This document shows, one piece after another, positions 15,538 through 24,220 of a stretch of DNA of 41,541 nt. The stretch comes from Parasporobacterium sp. (GTDB lineage Bacteria > Bacillota > Clostridia > Lachnospirales > Lachnospiraceae): contig JAFWOB010000216.1 in the NCBI GenBank assembly GCA_017510065.1, forward strand, positions 1 to 41,541, read 5' to 3'. Position numbers and translations under genes: made by a program. The number at the start of each line of letters is the position of its first letter. Position 1 is the first letter of the stretch. Below the pieces are notes generated by a model, which was not told the DNA's origin, did not search any database, and was given only the letters and a program-made list of their open reading frames with translations.

Positions 15538-17322
15538 TCAGATCCGGACGATCAGGTTATTGACTCCGAAGGATGCGCAATAGCTTGCCTCCCTGGCGAT
15601 CTTCATGATGATAGACAGGCCCGGTTCGTCGGTTTCTGCACAGTCTGCCTTGACCGCCTCATAATAATCGATCAGATTCAGGGGCTTGCAGTCGTCGCGC
15701 AGGCGGATGATCAGATCCGCATCTTTTGCCACCAGCCTTGCATAGATATTGTGAGGTTTTCCATCTACAAAGCCATGTTCCGACAGGAAGATTGCCAGCT
15801 CCTCCACCAGAAGGCCATAGGTCCGGGCACGTTTCCGGTCTGCTTCATGCTCCAGGGCGAAAGCAACGGCGATATGTGACAATTCCTGGATCTCATCGAC
15901 AGAGGTGGCGATGATCGCAAGCTCATTCTCTTCGGAAACGCCGAAGGTTTCCGGAAGCAGCAGCATTTTCTCCCGGAAGGAACCTGCCTGCCGATTTCGG
16001 GAAATGTAAAAGATTGCCAGAGCACTGAGAACAGCCATACTGATCGGCTTGGAGATCCATGCGCCGTGATAACCTGCGGCCAGCAGGGTCAGCAAGGTGA
16101 CGGGCACCGGAACGCCGCATTCGATCAGAAAGCTGTAGACTCTGCAGAAATGCGGTCTTTTCCCCACCATCAGATAATTGTTGAAGCTGTAGACGATGGC
16201 GTGGAAAGGCAGTGAAAGGCACGCCACCCGGATACATTCCACACTCATGATCATGGCGGCAGGATCCTCTGATTTCATGAGGACTGACGCTGCCGGCCCT
16301 GCAAAAGCAAAGAGAACTGCCATTACGAATCCGGTAAAAAAGAGGCCATGGATCAGAGCAAGCTTCTGAACTTCTTTCAGAGACTCCCTGTCTTCTTCAC
16401 CGATAAAGAGCCCCGTAAACGCTTGCAGCGAGTCCGCAGGAGCATACCAGGATGAACGGACGAACACGGTGATCTGCGAAAACACACCATAAGCTGCTAC
16501 CAGATACGGCATGCTCATGGCTGTGAGCATATTGTTGATCAGGATGCCGCCCAGAAAACTGCTGGTTTTGACGATACCGGCAGGCGCACCGATCTTAAGT
16601 ATCTCCAGACATTGCACGGGATCCACTTTTCGGAAAGAAAAATGGAATGCATGACGGTTTTTCCGCCGCAGGAAATACGATACACAGAAAAAGAAAGGAA
16701 CGATATATCCCAGGGAAGTTGCCAGACCGATCTCAAACATACCGCCATACAGAACAAAGACCACAAAAGCATCTGCTGCCACATCAATGCCAGTGGTCAG
16801 TAAGGAAATGCCGGTCACCAGAGGATATTTTCCCTCGATCTGCAGATAAGGGGTCAGGATCCTGGTCAGGGCAAAAAAGGGGAATCCAATGAGATAGCCA
16901 TAGATATAACCGAAAGTCATCTGCATGATCCCAGGTGCTCTGGCACCAAGGAGCATCGAAACGCCGGAGCAGAAGATCGAAACCAAAAGGACCATAAACA
17001 GCGATAACACAGCGCCTGAAAACAAAGATCCTGAAAACGCCCGGTCCGCTTCCTCCTGTTTTCCGGCTCCGATCAGCGAAGAGACTTTGTTCCGCGCCCC
17101 GCTGCTGATAGTGGTCCCCACCAGTTCAAAGAGCATGATCAACGGGCCGACGTACCCGATGACCGTCACTCCATCCGTGCCGATAAACTGGCTGATGAAC
17201 ACCAGATCGATCATCGGCCCGAGCGCTTTCGAAATATCCGAAACTGTATAGGACACTTCCGCCTTACGGAACAGCCGGCGCAGTATCTTGTCATAACCTT
17301 TTTTGTTGTCGATCGTTTTCAT
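15538..17322 (-). CDS. MATE-family transporter fused to an RsbW-like HATPase domain
   Basis: This 594-aa protein is a MATE/MatE membrane protein over about 1-440, with twelve hydrophobic segments and two related halves. It continues into a soluble domain (about 450-594) that resembles the GHKL ATPases of the RsbW/SpoIIAB anti-sigma group: LLVEELAIFLSEHG corresponds to the N-box helix, RLRDDCKPLN to the G1 box (DDGxPF), and GLSIIMKIAREASY to the G2 helix. Several box residues are altered, so ATP binding or kinase activity is uncertain. No SD is evident before ATG 17322, which lies 28 bp after the UroD-type gene, so coupled translation is likely. MATE proteins are cation-driven exporters; the fusion suggests regulation by nucleotide or partner binding. 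Last gene of the pucR-pfkB-uroD operon. Confidence 0.8.
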   Translation of the reverse strand: MKTIDNKKGYDKILRRLFRKAEVSYTVSDISKALGPMIDLVFISQFIGTDGVTVIGYVGPLIMLFELVGTTISSGARNKVSSLIGAGKQEEADRAFSGSLFSGAVLSLFMVLLVSIFCSGVSMLLGARAPGIMQMTFGYIYGYLIGFPFFALTRILTPYLQIEGKYPLVTGISLLTTGIDVAADAFVVFVLYGGMFEIGLATSLGYIVPFFFCVSYFLRRKNRHAFHFSFRKVDPVQCLEILKIGAPAGIVKTSSFLGGILINNMLTAMSMPYLVAAYGVFSQITVFVRSSWYAPADSLQAFTGLFIGEEDRESLKEVQKLALIHGLFFTGFVMAVLFAFAGPAASVLMKSEDPAAMIMSVECIRVACLSLPFHAIVYSFNNYLMVGKRPHFCRVYSFLIECGVPVPVTLLTLLAAGYHGAWISKPISMAVLSALAIFYISRNRQAGSFREKMLLLPETFGVSEENELAIIATSVDEIQELSHIAVAFALEHEADRKRARTYGLLVEELAIFLSEHGFVDGKPHNIYARLVAKDADLIIRLRDDCKPLNLIDYYEAVKADCAETDEPGLSIIMKIAREASYCASFGVNNLIVRI

Positions 17323-17350
17323 GATGTCTTATGTCAAGTCTGCTGCAATC

Positions 17351-18316
17351 TCATGTATAGCGGTAACTTCCTCCGTAACGAACGATCTCGTTTTTGACGA
17401 TCTCCAGTTTTTCCGCGTTTGTAGGGATGTATGCCGGCATATAGGCACCGCCGGAGGAATTCTCGTCGATAGCCCTGCGGACTTCTGCCCGGATCTCCTC
17501 TTCCCCGGTTCCTTCTGCATCGATCATCTGATTGTTCAGTCCGCCGATCAGACAGATGGCATTTCCAAACTCCTTTTTGATCTGCGGAATATCATTGCAG
17601 ACATTTAAGGGGCTCAATGCATCCACTCCGATCTCCACCAGGTCTTTGACGATCGGCATGACATAGCCGCAGGAGTGATGTTCATAAAGCATCCCCAGTT
17701 TGTGAATATGCTCTGCAAACCGTTTCTCATGTGGTTTGAAAAACTCCCGCCACAGCTCGGGCGACAGCAGCATGGAAGTCTGCATGCCCCAGTCGTCCTG
17801 CATCTGGATCACATCCGGATGAACGGTTTCATACAGTTTATCGATACAGGCGATCCGGTTCTCTTCCATCGCATCAAGAAAGGCATGTACTTCATCCGGG
17901 GAATCATAAAAGGCGCACAGGGAGTTTTCAAATCCTGCCAGATAATGCATTCGCTCAAACGGGCCAGACAGAAGAAGTCCAAATACAACGATATCTGACC
18001 GGTCTTCCGGGACCATGGATTTCGTGATCTGCCATGGCAGCTTATTAACATCCGGAAAATGCACCTTCTCCCGCCAGTCATCAAAGTCATCCATCAACTC
18101 GCTGCCGGGAACCGGAGTCGGTCCGTTAAGACCGGGATTGCCTCCTCCAAAATGCCACCTGACACCCCAGGCATCATAGCCTTCGCCTGCCTGCTGAATA
18201 TAATTATCCCCAAGGCAGATGGCGCCTTTCAGTACCTGTTCCGGGCAGGGAACATAATCCTGCGGCTCTCTTCGATATGCTGCCAGAACACATTCCTTCA
18301 TCGTCTGCATGGTCAT
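17351..18316 (-). CDS. UroD-family (MtaA/MtbA-like) methyltransferase, second copy
   Basis: This 321-aa UroD-superfamily protein has H214-x-C216 in YEHHSCGYVM, the HxC-G zinc motif of corrinoid-linked methyltransferases, and the acidic loop QMQDDWGMQ (around 171-179). It shares the WREKVHFPD region with the protein at 4631-5671 but is clearly diverged. GGAGG lies five bases before ATG 18316, and the gene starts 17 bp after the PfkB kinase. No corrinoid partner is near. Role: probable methyl-group or related C1 transfer on an unknown substrate, or a decarboxylase of the same fold. Confidence 0.75.
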   Translation of the reverse strand: MTMQTMKECVLAAYRREPQDYVPCPEQVLKGAICLGDNYIQQAGEGYDAWGVRWHFGGGNPGLNGPTPVPGSELMDDFDDWREKVHFPDVNKLPWQITKSMVPEDRSDIVVFGLLLSGPFERMHYLAGFENSLCAFYDSPDEVHAFLDAMEENRIACIDKLYETVHPDVIQMQDDWGMQTSMLLSPELWREFFKPHEKRFAEHIHKLGMLYEHHSCGYVMPIVKDLVEIGVDALSPLNVCNDIPQIKKEFGNAICLIGGLNNQMIDAEGTGEEEIRAEVRRAIDENSSGGAYMPAYIPTNAEKLEIVKNEIVRYGGSYRYT

Positions 18317-18333
18317 AAATCCTCCGAATCTTT

Positions 18334-19299
18334 TCAGCAGATTTCATCAGGCGCCTTCATTGCATCGATAAATGCCATGACCTGCGCTCTATCCACTAAT
18401 GCGGTTCCTGCCCCTGCTGCCGTCGTGCAGATCGCTCCGCATGCATTGGCGAAAACCAGGGCTTCCCGGACCGTACTTCCCTGCAGGATCTCTGAAACAA
18501 ATCCGGCAATGAAGTTGTCTCCGGCGCCCGTGGAGTCAATAGCATGGACATCATATGCCGGGAGAAAGAAGGATTCTTTCCGATTCCGGAAATAACTCCC
18601 GTTTCTTCCCAGTTTGAGGATCACATTCTTCACTCCGTGATCCAGAAATACTTCCGCCATCTCTTCAGGAGCTTCCTTCCCTGTATAATATCTGGCTTCA
18701 TCTTCATTTGGGGTAATATAATCGATCAGCGGAAGGCTGTCAGAAAGGTCTTTCAGCTGAAGGACCCGGAAATTCGGAAGTTTGGTATCCGCAACTGTTA
18801 TGAGTCCATGCTGTTTCGCTGCAGCCAGGACTTCCTTTATGATCTCCGGATCGTCAAATGGTGCGCGGAACAAAGATCCAAGAGTGATCACTTTGGAAAC
18901 ATATTTTGCTATATCCACTTTTTCCGGATGGAAATTGTACCTGTGCGCCGGATTGGTGATGGAGCTTCTGGAGCTGTCCTCCCGGACAAGCATGGTCGTG
19001 ATCGGCGTCGGATGCTCCTTCTCCCACCGGATCGCATCTGTGCCTGCGCCGTACTGCTTCAGGGTACTCTCGATCATCTTCCCTGCCATATCCGTTCCCA
19101 GAAAACACAGGATGCCTGCGTTGACTCCCAGCTTGGACAGAGCAATCACTTCATTCACAGCTTCTCCGCCCACATTCAGGGAACAGGACCGGGCCCTGTA
19201 TCCCGACGCCGAAACCGGCTCCGGGTCAAAGCCCTGTACGATCGCGTCTAAAAGCGCAACACCGATACAGAGCACGTCATATTTTTCTGTTTTGGTCAT
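18334..19299 (-). CDS. PfkB/ribokinase-family carbohydrate or nucleoside kinase
   Basis: This 321-aa protein has both PfkB signatures: the N-terminal GGEAVNEVIALSKLG (44-58) that binds the sugar hydroxyls, and DSTGAGDNFIAGF (255-267) with the catalytic base D261 and anion hole. TPNEDEA (196-202) is the usual ATP-side motif. Substrate could be a ketose, aldonate or (pseudo)nucleoside; the sequence does not decide. The SD is weak. It follows the PucR-type gene by about 80 bp and precedes the UroD-type gene by 17 bp, so the kinase is probably induced by the compound sensed by that regulator. Confidence 0.85.
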   Translation of the reverse strand: MTKTEKYDVLCIGVALLDAIVQGFDPEPVSASGYRARSCSLNVGGEAVNEVIALSKLGVNAGILCFLGTDMAGKMIESTLKQYGAGTDAIRWEKEHPTPITTMLVREDSSRSSITNPAHRYNFHPEKVDIAKYVSKVITLGSLFRAPFDDPEIIKEVLAAAKQHGLITVADTKLPNFRVLQLKDLSDSLPLIDYITPNEDEARYYTGKEAPEEMAEVFLDHGVKNVILKLGRNGSYFRNRKESFFLPAYDVHAIDSTGAGDNFIAGFVSEILQGSTVREALVFANACGAICTTAAGAGTALVDRAQVMAFIDAMKAPDEIC

Positions 19300-19378
19300 C
19301 TTCGCATCAGCCCTTCTTTGTTTCTCAGGGCAATTATATCCCTTTCTGCAATTTTATTCAGCAATAAAACCAGTATAC

Positions 19379-20539
19379 CTACGCCGGTGATACCATATGC
19401 AGGAGCAAACATGCGATCTGATAAGGCAGTCTCTCATCCGGCGTTTCCAGGGAACTGCCCAGCATCTGCCGGATGTTTTTCATCCGATAGGTGACCGTAT
19501 TGCGATGGGTAAACATCGCTTCCGCCACGGCCTGGATACTGCCGTTGTACTTCAGATACAGCTCCAGGGTCCTGATATAATCTGTGCCGTGTTTTTCATC
19601 ATACCGGATGAGCGGCCCCAGAGACTCACTGCTAATCTGCCTCAAAAGCTCCCGGTCCCAGACAGAATACAGGATCCTGTACACGCCCATTTCATCGAAC
19701 ACCACCAGGGAATTCCCTGTCTCCTGTGACATGGAAACAGCCGCCAGGGCCCTTTGATAAGAGATGTGAAGATTCATGATGTCAGTCACTAAAGAACCGC
19801 AGCCGATGTGCAGTTTCTGTGTCATGATCTTTTTGGCCCGTTCCATAAAACTCCTGATGATCTCCATGGACAGTCCTATTTCAACAGCATTGATCACCAG
19901 GACAAAATTGCCGTTGTAGTAAAAGAAATGCGCATTATGGGTAAGGTTTTTCAGATAGATCTGGACGCGGTATCCCAGCCTTCTTCTTTCCACGGTATCC
20001 ATTTTATCGAGGCCTTCGGTCGTGATCAGGAACACCTGGAATGTCCCGTCCGTATCAAACACCGGCAGAAGAACATTGACATACAGATTCCTGGCATCCG
20101 GCTGTTCAATGGCATGGATCAGGGCTTCTGAGATCTGCTCATCCGCGGTACCCTGCAGAAACACCCGTATACTCAGATCTTTGATCATATCTACCAGATA
20201 TACGCTCCAGGGCACAGAAAGCAGCGGAAAGTCATGTTCGTCGCAGTATTTCCGGACAGCCTCGGGTATCTCTTCCACATACGGCCCTGTATTAACGATC
20301 AGTCCTGAAGAGTCATGCCGGACCAGGCTGCTGACCAGTTCCAGCAGCCGCTCTTCCGTCTGGAACCCCAGCCCTGTGGTTACCGCCAGTTCCTTCCCGG
20401 AAAAATTGCTGATAATGGTCAGATCCTCGATCATAATGATCCAGCTGATCGAATTCGACCATCCGTTTTCGCCTGCCACCAGTTTCATCCTGTATTTATC
20501 CCTGGAAGCCACCATCATGTCTTCTATCGTAAATGCCAC
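19379..20539 (-). CDS. PucR-family transcriptional regulator
   Basis: This 386-aa regulator has the classic PucR layout: an N-terminal PucR domain (about 5-120; MIEDLTIISNFSGKELAVTTG is its signature region, residues near 36-56), a middle domain, and a C-terminal HTH (AVAEAMFTHRNTVTYRMKNI, about 45 residues from the end). It starts with GTG 20539, preceded by AGAGG and a seven-base gap. It is the first gene of the kinase/UroD/MATE operon. A palindrome, GTGCT-CAC-AGCAC (20560-20572), about 20 bp upstream of the start, is a possible autoregulatory site. It is distinct in domain make-up from the regulator at 2937-4505, which lacks a clear PucR N-domain. Confidence 0.88.
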   Translation of the reverse strand: MAFTIEDMMVASRDKYRMKLVAGENGWSNSISWIIMIEDLTIISNFSGKELAVTTGLGFQTEERLLELVSSLVRHDSSGLIVNTGPYVEEIPEAVRKYCDEHDFPLLSVPWSVYLVDMIKDLSIRVFLQGTADEQISEALIHAIEQPDARNLYVNVLLPVFDTDGTFQVFLITTEGLDKMDTVERRRLGYRVQIYLKNLTHNAHFFYYNGNFVLVINAVEIGLSMEIIRSFMERAKKIMTQKLHIGCGSLVTDIMNLHISYQRALAAVSMSQETGNSLVVFDEMGVYRILYSVWDRELLRQISSESLGPLIRYDEKHGTDYIRTLELYLKYNGSIQAVAEAMFTHRNTVTYRMKNIRQMLGSSLETPDERLPYQIACLLLHMVSPA

Positions 20540-20559
20540 TTCTGCACCTCTCTAAATAT

Positions 20560-20572
20560 GTGCTCACAGCAC
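20560..20572. promoter_or_regulatory. Small palindrome upstream of the PucR-family gene
   Basis: GTGCT and AGCAC flank CAC, about 20 bp before the GTG start. It could be an operator for the adjacent regulator, but the site is short and has no second copy that I found. Confidence 0.25.
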
Positions 20573-20687
20573 CAATTTTACCATAAATGTTTCATCCGGT
20601 AACCCATAGAAAGTGTATTTTTATATGCTATCATTACACCGGTCGAGAGAAAAGAAAAAAGAGAAAGAAAAACAGGAGGATAAAGAG

Positions 20688-20840
20688 ATGATGATGTTTG
20701 TTCCTGAAGATAAATTACAGCATTCACCGGATTGGTGGAATTGTGAGAGATATGATTACTGTGACGTGATCATGAAAAAAGAAGACACTGACAACCTGTT
20801 CAACAGATTAGTCAAAAAATTTTCACAGCTGTTTGCATAA
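20688..20840 (+). CDS. 50-aa small protein of unknown function
   Basis: ATG 20688 has a perfect AGGAGGA seven bases upstream and opens a 50-codon frame rich in Asp, Glu, Lys and aromatics (PDWWNCERYDYCDVI in the middle, two Cys). There is no signal peptide or membrane helix. A strong terminator follows within 25 bp, so it is a self-contained transcription unit. The longer frame from 20613 begins in a purine-rich leader and is not supported. I do not recognise a family. Confidence 0.65.
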   Translation: MMMFVPEDKLQHSPDWWNCERYDYCDVIMKKEDTDNLFNRLVKKFSQLFA

Positions 20841-20860
20841 ACAAAGTGATAAAAAACAAC

Positions 20861-20897
20861 GCTCCTGCCAGACCTGCTATAGGCTGACAGGAGCTTT
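20861..20897 (+). terminator. Rho-independent terminator after the small protein gene
   Basis: GCTCCTG...CAGGAGC forms the stem of a hairpin with a long loop (CCAGACCTGCTATAGGCTGA), followed by TTTTTATTT. It may also serve the convergent hydrolase gene on the minus strand. Confidence 0.85.
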
Positions 20898-20927
20898 TTA
20901 TTTACCGGTCACTAGTACGGTTTTCTT

Positions 20928-21794
20928 TCATCGTTCCATTGTAAGAAGCGGATAAAGCTTCTGCTCAAACGCCCTGCTTTCTTCCCGGACAGCGTTATGA
21001 AATCCCGGCATATAAACAAGTTCCAGTCCAAACCTGTCTGCGACACGCTTTGCAGCGATGCCATGAGGCGCATCATTCCCTGTTTCCTGCCCGCACAGCA
21101 CCAGCGCATTCATCCCCTCCGGGAGCTTTTTCGGCAGGATATCAGAGCTGAAGGTCAGCAGGAATTCATTCTTGATGAAGTTGTATCCATTCTTCATAAA
21201 GAAATGCACTTCATGCTGGTTCATTTCTCTTTTCGATTCCCTGGGGTCTGTGACAAACAGGAGAAACCTGTTCAGGGCTCTGTTATATCGCTGTCCCCGG
21301 ATGTTTTCTTTGATCTCTTCGATGATCTCCCACACCTGGGCGTCCTCCTTCATCAGGATATAAGCCGGCGGTTCATGTAAAAACAGCTGCCGGATCATTT
21401 CCGGATGCTCCGCCGCCAATGCTATGGCAACAAACGCTCCGGCACTGCAGCCGAGCACAACGGCCGGTTCTTTCGAATACTCCTTTAGCACCAGGCAGGC
21501 GTCTTTTGCCTGTCTTCGGTAATACTCCTGTCCGTCCGTTACGCCGGGATATAATTCCTGGTCCTTCTCTTTGCCATCGGTTCCGCTGTATCCGTAGCCT
21601 CTGCGGTCATAGGTGATCACATGATATTTCTCAGACAGGATCTCTGCGAAATCCGCAAAGAATTCGCTGTCCACAACAGCGCCATGGATCAGCAGCAAAG
21701 GCTGTCCCTGTCCGATGTGTCGGGTATACAGAAGGGCTCCGTCTCCGGTTTCGATCATTTTGTTTGTCCAGTCCATATTCATTTTCCATTTCAT
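20928..21794 (-). CDS. Alpha/beta-hydrolase
   Basis: This 288-aa protein has the HG oxyanion motif (LLLIHGAVV, around 33-41), DRRGYGYSG in the strand before the nucleophile, the elbow GCSAG with its Ser, and a late His in GFHNAVRE. There is no signal peptide. Such sequences include esterases, haloperoxidase-like and hydrolytic C-C enzymes; substrate is not predictable. The start is uncertain: three Met codons lie within the first seven residues and none has a good SD. It is a single gene, convergent with the small protein gene. Confidence 0.8.
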   Translation of the reverse strand: MKWKMNMDWTNKMIETGDGALLYTRHIGQGQPLLLIHGAVVDSEFFADFAEILSEKYHVITYDRRGYGYSGTDGKEKDQELYPGVTDGQEYYRRQAKDACLVLKEYSKEPAVVLGCSAGAFVAIALAAEHPEMIRQLFLHEPPAYILMKEDAQVWEIIEEIKENIRGQRYNRALNRFLLFVTDPRESKREMNQHEVHFFMKNGYNFIKNEFLLTFSSDILPKKLPEGMNALVLCGQETGNDAPHGIAAKRVADRFGLELVYMPGFHNAVREESRAFEQKLYPLLTMER

Positions 21795-22140
21795 GACATT
21801 TTTTCGCAGATATCGTCATTATACTTAAGGAAAGGTGTCTGATAAAGTACAATCAAACTTCCAGACATAAAAAACAGCCAGAACCGTTGGCTTTCAACGC
21901 ATTCTGACTATCTAAAAAAGGAGAAGGAAATCTGAAAAAGATTTTTATCCGATAAATTCTCTAACAGTTATTATTGACTTAATGTGCCTGTATTATAATC
22001 CATTATATATGACGATGTAAGGTGTTTTCTTGACTTATTATTAGTCGATATTGACTTTTTTAAAAAAGCAAAAGGGCCCGCAGATTTCTCTGCGAGCCCT
22101 TTTTGTATGCTTTGTGCTGATTGTTCTGTTTTTCAGGCGA
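21795..22140. other. Non-coding AT-rich interval
   Basis: This 346-bp gap has no convincing ORF. It holds a plus-strand TATAAT (21994-21999) with TTGACT only 14 bp before it, stops in all frames, and the terminator at 22072-22108. A short untranslated transcript from about 22006 to the terminator is possible but not demonstrable. Confidence 0.4.
22072..22108. terminator. Bidirectional rho-independent terminator
   Basis: AAAGGGC...GCAGA / TCTGC...GCCCTTT forms a long stem around TTTC, with T tracts on both strands. It lies 30 bp past the stop of the membrane protein gene on the minus strand. Confidence 0.85.
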
Positions 22141-22809
22141 TCAGTTCTCCGCCAGCATCTTCTTTGCTTTTCCAAGAAAGACCAGGTACAGGATGTAAAC
22201 GATCAGTGAGACGATCTCTGCAGCCAGGGATAGAATGCCGACAACACGGCTCGTTGCGGCATTGGCGCCAAAGAATACCGGAATGATACGAACGATGATC
22301 TGGACTGCATAAACGACGATCAGCAGTATCATATAAGTATTTCCTGTGGCAACCATATCCGGCCTGTTCAGCTGCTTTGCCAGATTCTGAACTCCGTTGA
22401 TGATAAAGATCGTTGCGATCATAGCAAGGATATTGGCAACCGTTGTACTCATATTGTCCCAGGTTCCGTAAAGCCAGATCGAAGAAATGATCAAGGAAGC
22501 CAATGTCAGGATCAGAGAACACAGAATGTACATGTACGCCTGATTGAAGATCGGTTCATCCTGAGCAGCGCGTTTTGTTCCGATCATCAGAAAAAGCAGA
22601 CCGATCAGGGAAAGAATGCCGCCTGCAAGTCCGAAAACCGCAAGACCGATACCACCGGTGAGCGCCGTATCTCCGGAAGCAGTTGCCATACCGGCAAGTG
22701 CAACTACGCCAAAAACTGCAAAAATGATCATACATGCTGCGCCGATCAGTGACAGGATCTCTGCAGTAAAGATTTTCTTAACGCCCTGATAGGCATTTGG
22801 AAATTTCAT
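22141..22809 (-). CDS. Integral membrane protein, unknown function
   Basis: This 222-aa protein has about six hydrophobic segments (near 16-42, 50-76, 90-112, 122-140, 157-178 and 185-212) separated by short loops and no recognisable catalytic motif. AAAGGAG lies before ATG 22809. It ends at a strong terminator and appears monocistronic. It could be a DUF-type small membrane protein of gut Clostridia; nothing in the context suggests a role. Confidence 0.75.
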   Translation of the reverse strand: MKFPNAYQGVKKIFTAEILSLIGAACMIIFAVFGVVALAGMATASGDTALTGGIGLAVFGLAGGILSLIGLLFLMIGTKRAAQDEPIFNQAYMYILCSLILTLASLIISSIWLYGTWDNMSTTVANILAMIATIFIINGVQNLAKQLNRPDMVATGNTYMILLIVVYAVQIIVRIIPVFFGANAATSRVVGILSLAAEIVSLIVYILYLVFLGKAKKMLAEN

Positions 22810-22996
22810 AATAATACTCCTTTCAACTGGTAAATCTATGTTCGTTCATTGATAGCAGGTTTTACACAACTAGCGCCGGATACTATCACAAAGGGATATA
22901 GGATTCAAGCCTTTTTACTTATTCAGCGTTGCATTCATGCTCCCCAGCCTGTACCCTTTCAAGTCAGGTGTGACAAACAGGAAGCCCGGAAATGCC

Positions 22997-23764
22997 TCAA
23001 TGCTCTGCTGTAAGATCATTCACGATTTCTCCTGCAATGATAAGTCCTGCCACTGACGGAACAAACGCCGTTGATCCCGGAATGTCTCTTCGGTCTGTGC
23101 ATTTTCTTGCAGTTCCGGGAGGACAGATACAATGCTGCCTGCAGCTGATAGACATATCCTCTAATGGCCGAATCGGTTTTTCCTTTGAGTAAACTACCTT
23201 CAGGGAGTCGATACCGCGTTTCCTGCATTCCCGGCGCATGACTCTCGCAAGAGGACAGATGGATGTTTCATAAATATCAGCAACTTCAAATGCTGACGGA
23301 TTCACCTTGTTCCCTGCTCCCATGCAGGAGATGATCGGAACACCGGCTTTCTTTGCATTTTCGATGATGGAAAGCTTACCGGTAACTGTGTCGATCGCAT
23401 CTACTACATAATCGTATTCACGAAAATCGAACTGATCCTGTGTTTCAGGAAGGTAGAATGTCCTGTAGGTTCTGACTTTGCAATCGGGATTGATCTCATG
23501 GACTCGTTCCGCAGCAACGTCCACTTTGTACTTTCCGACAGTTCTTCTGGTTGCAAGGATCTGTCGGTTGAGGTTCGCAAGGCAGACTCTGTCGTCATCG
23601 ATCAGATCCAGCGCGCCGATGCCGGAACGGGCAAGGGCCTCCACCACGTAACCTCCCACACCGCCGATTCCAAAGACGGCAACACGACAGGCAGCAAGCT
23701 TTTGCATTGATGCCTCCCCATATAGAAGCTGCGTTCTTGAAAACTGATTCAGCACTTCTTTCAA
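22997..23764 (-). CDS. tcdA: tRNA threonylcarbamoyladenosine dehydratase (TcdA/CsdL)
   Basis: This 255-aa E1-like protein has the nucleotide-binding motif VFGIGGVGGYVVEALARSG (30-48), the DDDRVCLANLNRQ region (about 56-68) that contacts ATP, and the conserved VVDAIDT aspartate loop. Length and the N-terminal FSRTQLLYG motif fit TcdA, which dehydrates t6A37 in tRNA to cyclic ct6A using ATP, rather than MoeB/ThiF (no zinc CxxC pair in canonical spacing). It starts 7 bp downstream of a cupredoxin remnant. Confidence 0.9.
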   Translation of the reverse strand: MKEVLNQFSRTQLLYGEASMQKLAACRVAVFGIGGVGGYVVEALARSGIGALDLIDDDRVCLANLNRQILATRRTVGKYKVDVAAERVHEINPDCKVRTYRTFYLPETQDQFDFREYDYVVDAIDTVTGKLSIIENAKKAGVPIISCMGAGNKVNPSAFEVADIYETSICPLARVMRRECRKRGIDSLKVVYSKEKPIRPLEDMSISCRQHCICPPGTARKCTDRRDIPGSTAFVPSVAGLIIAGEIVNDLTAEH

Positions 23765-23771
23765 CTCCCTT

Positions 23772-24041
23772 TTACTCTACAACTTTAATATTGCTCTTGA
23801 TCATACCCATCCGGCAGCTGTAAGGAATCGTTCCCGTTTCGTCCGGGGTAAAAGAAACCATATTTTCCCCTTCATGAAGCTTGACAGAAAGATCAAAAGC
23901 CGGAACCACGATCTCACTGTTGCATCCATTCAGCTTTCCTTCCGGTTTTGTGAAAGGAATTGCCGGAATATAACGGATAACCGAAAAATCGGAAGACTCT
24001 TGCGAATCTTCCGTTACCTTAGCAGCGTTCCCAACTGGCAA
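23772..24041 (-). pseudogene. C-terminal remnant of a cupredoxin-domain protein
   Basis: The 89-codon frame encodes the last two thirds of a cupredoxin-like domain: NGCNSEIVVPAF, GENMVSFTPDETGT and YSCRMGM, the latter with the Cys and Met positions of copper sites in such proteins. Full-length relatives carry an N-terminal membrane or sulfite-exporter-like region that is absent here; upstream of residue 18 there is no homologous sequence, the only start is TTG without an SD, and stops follow. I read it as a decayed gene end. Confidence 0.55.
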
Positions 24042-24220
24042 TTGTAGCTGTCATAACTCTTCACAATCTATTGCCTCTCAACGCATTACCTATTTATATA
24101 GTAGGTGAGTATTGTATCATGGCATACCTATTATTCAATCAATAGGATTTCAGCTAAAATCGCTGCATCTTCTTTTGTTCGTGTTACGGATTTCAAAGAT
24201 TCTGATAGATAAACTCGAAT

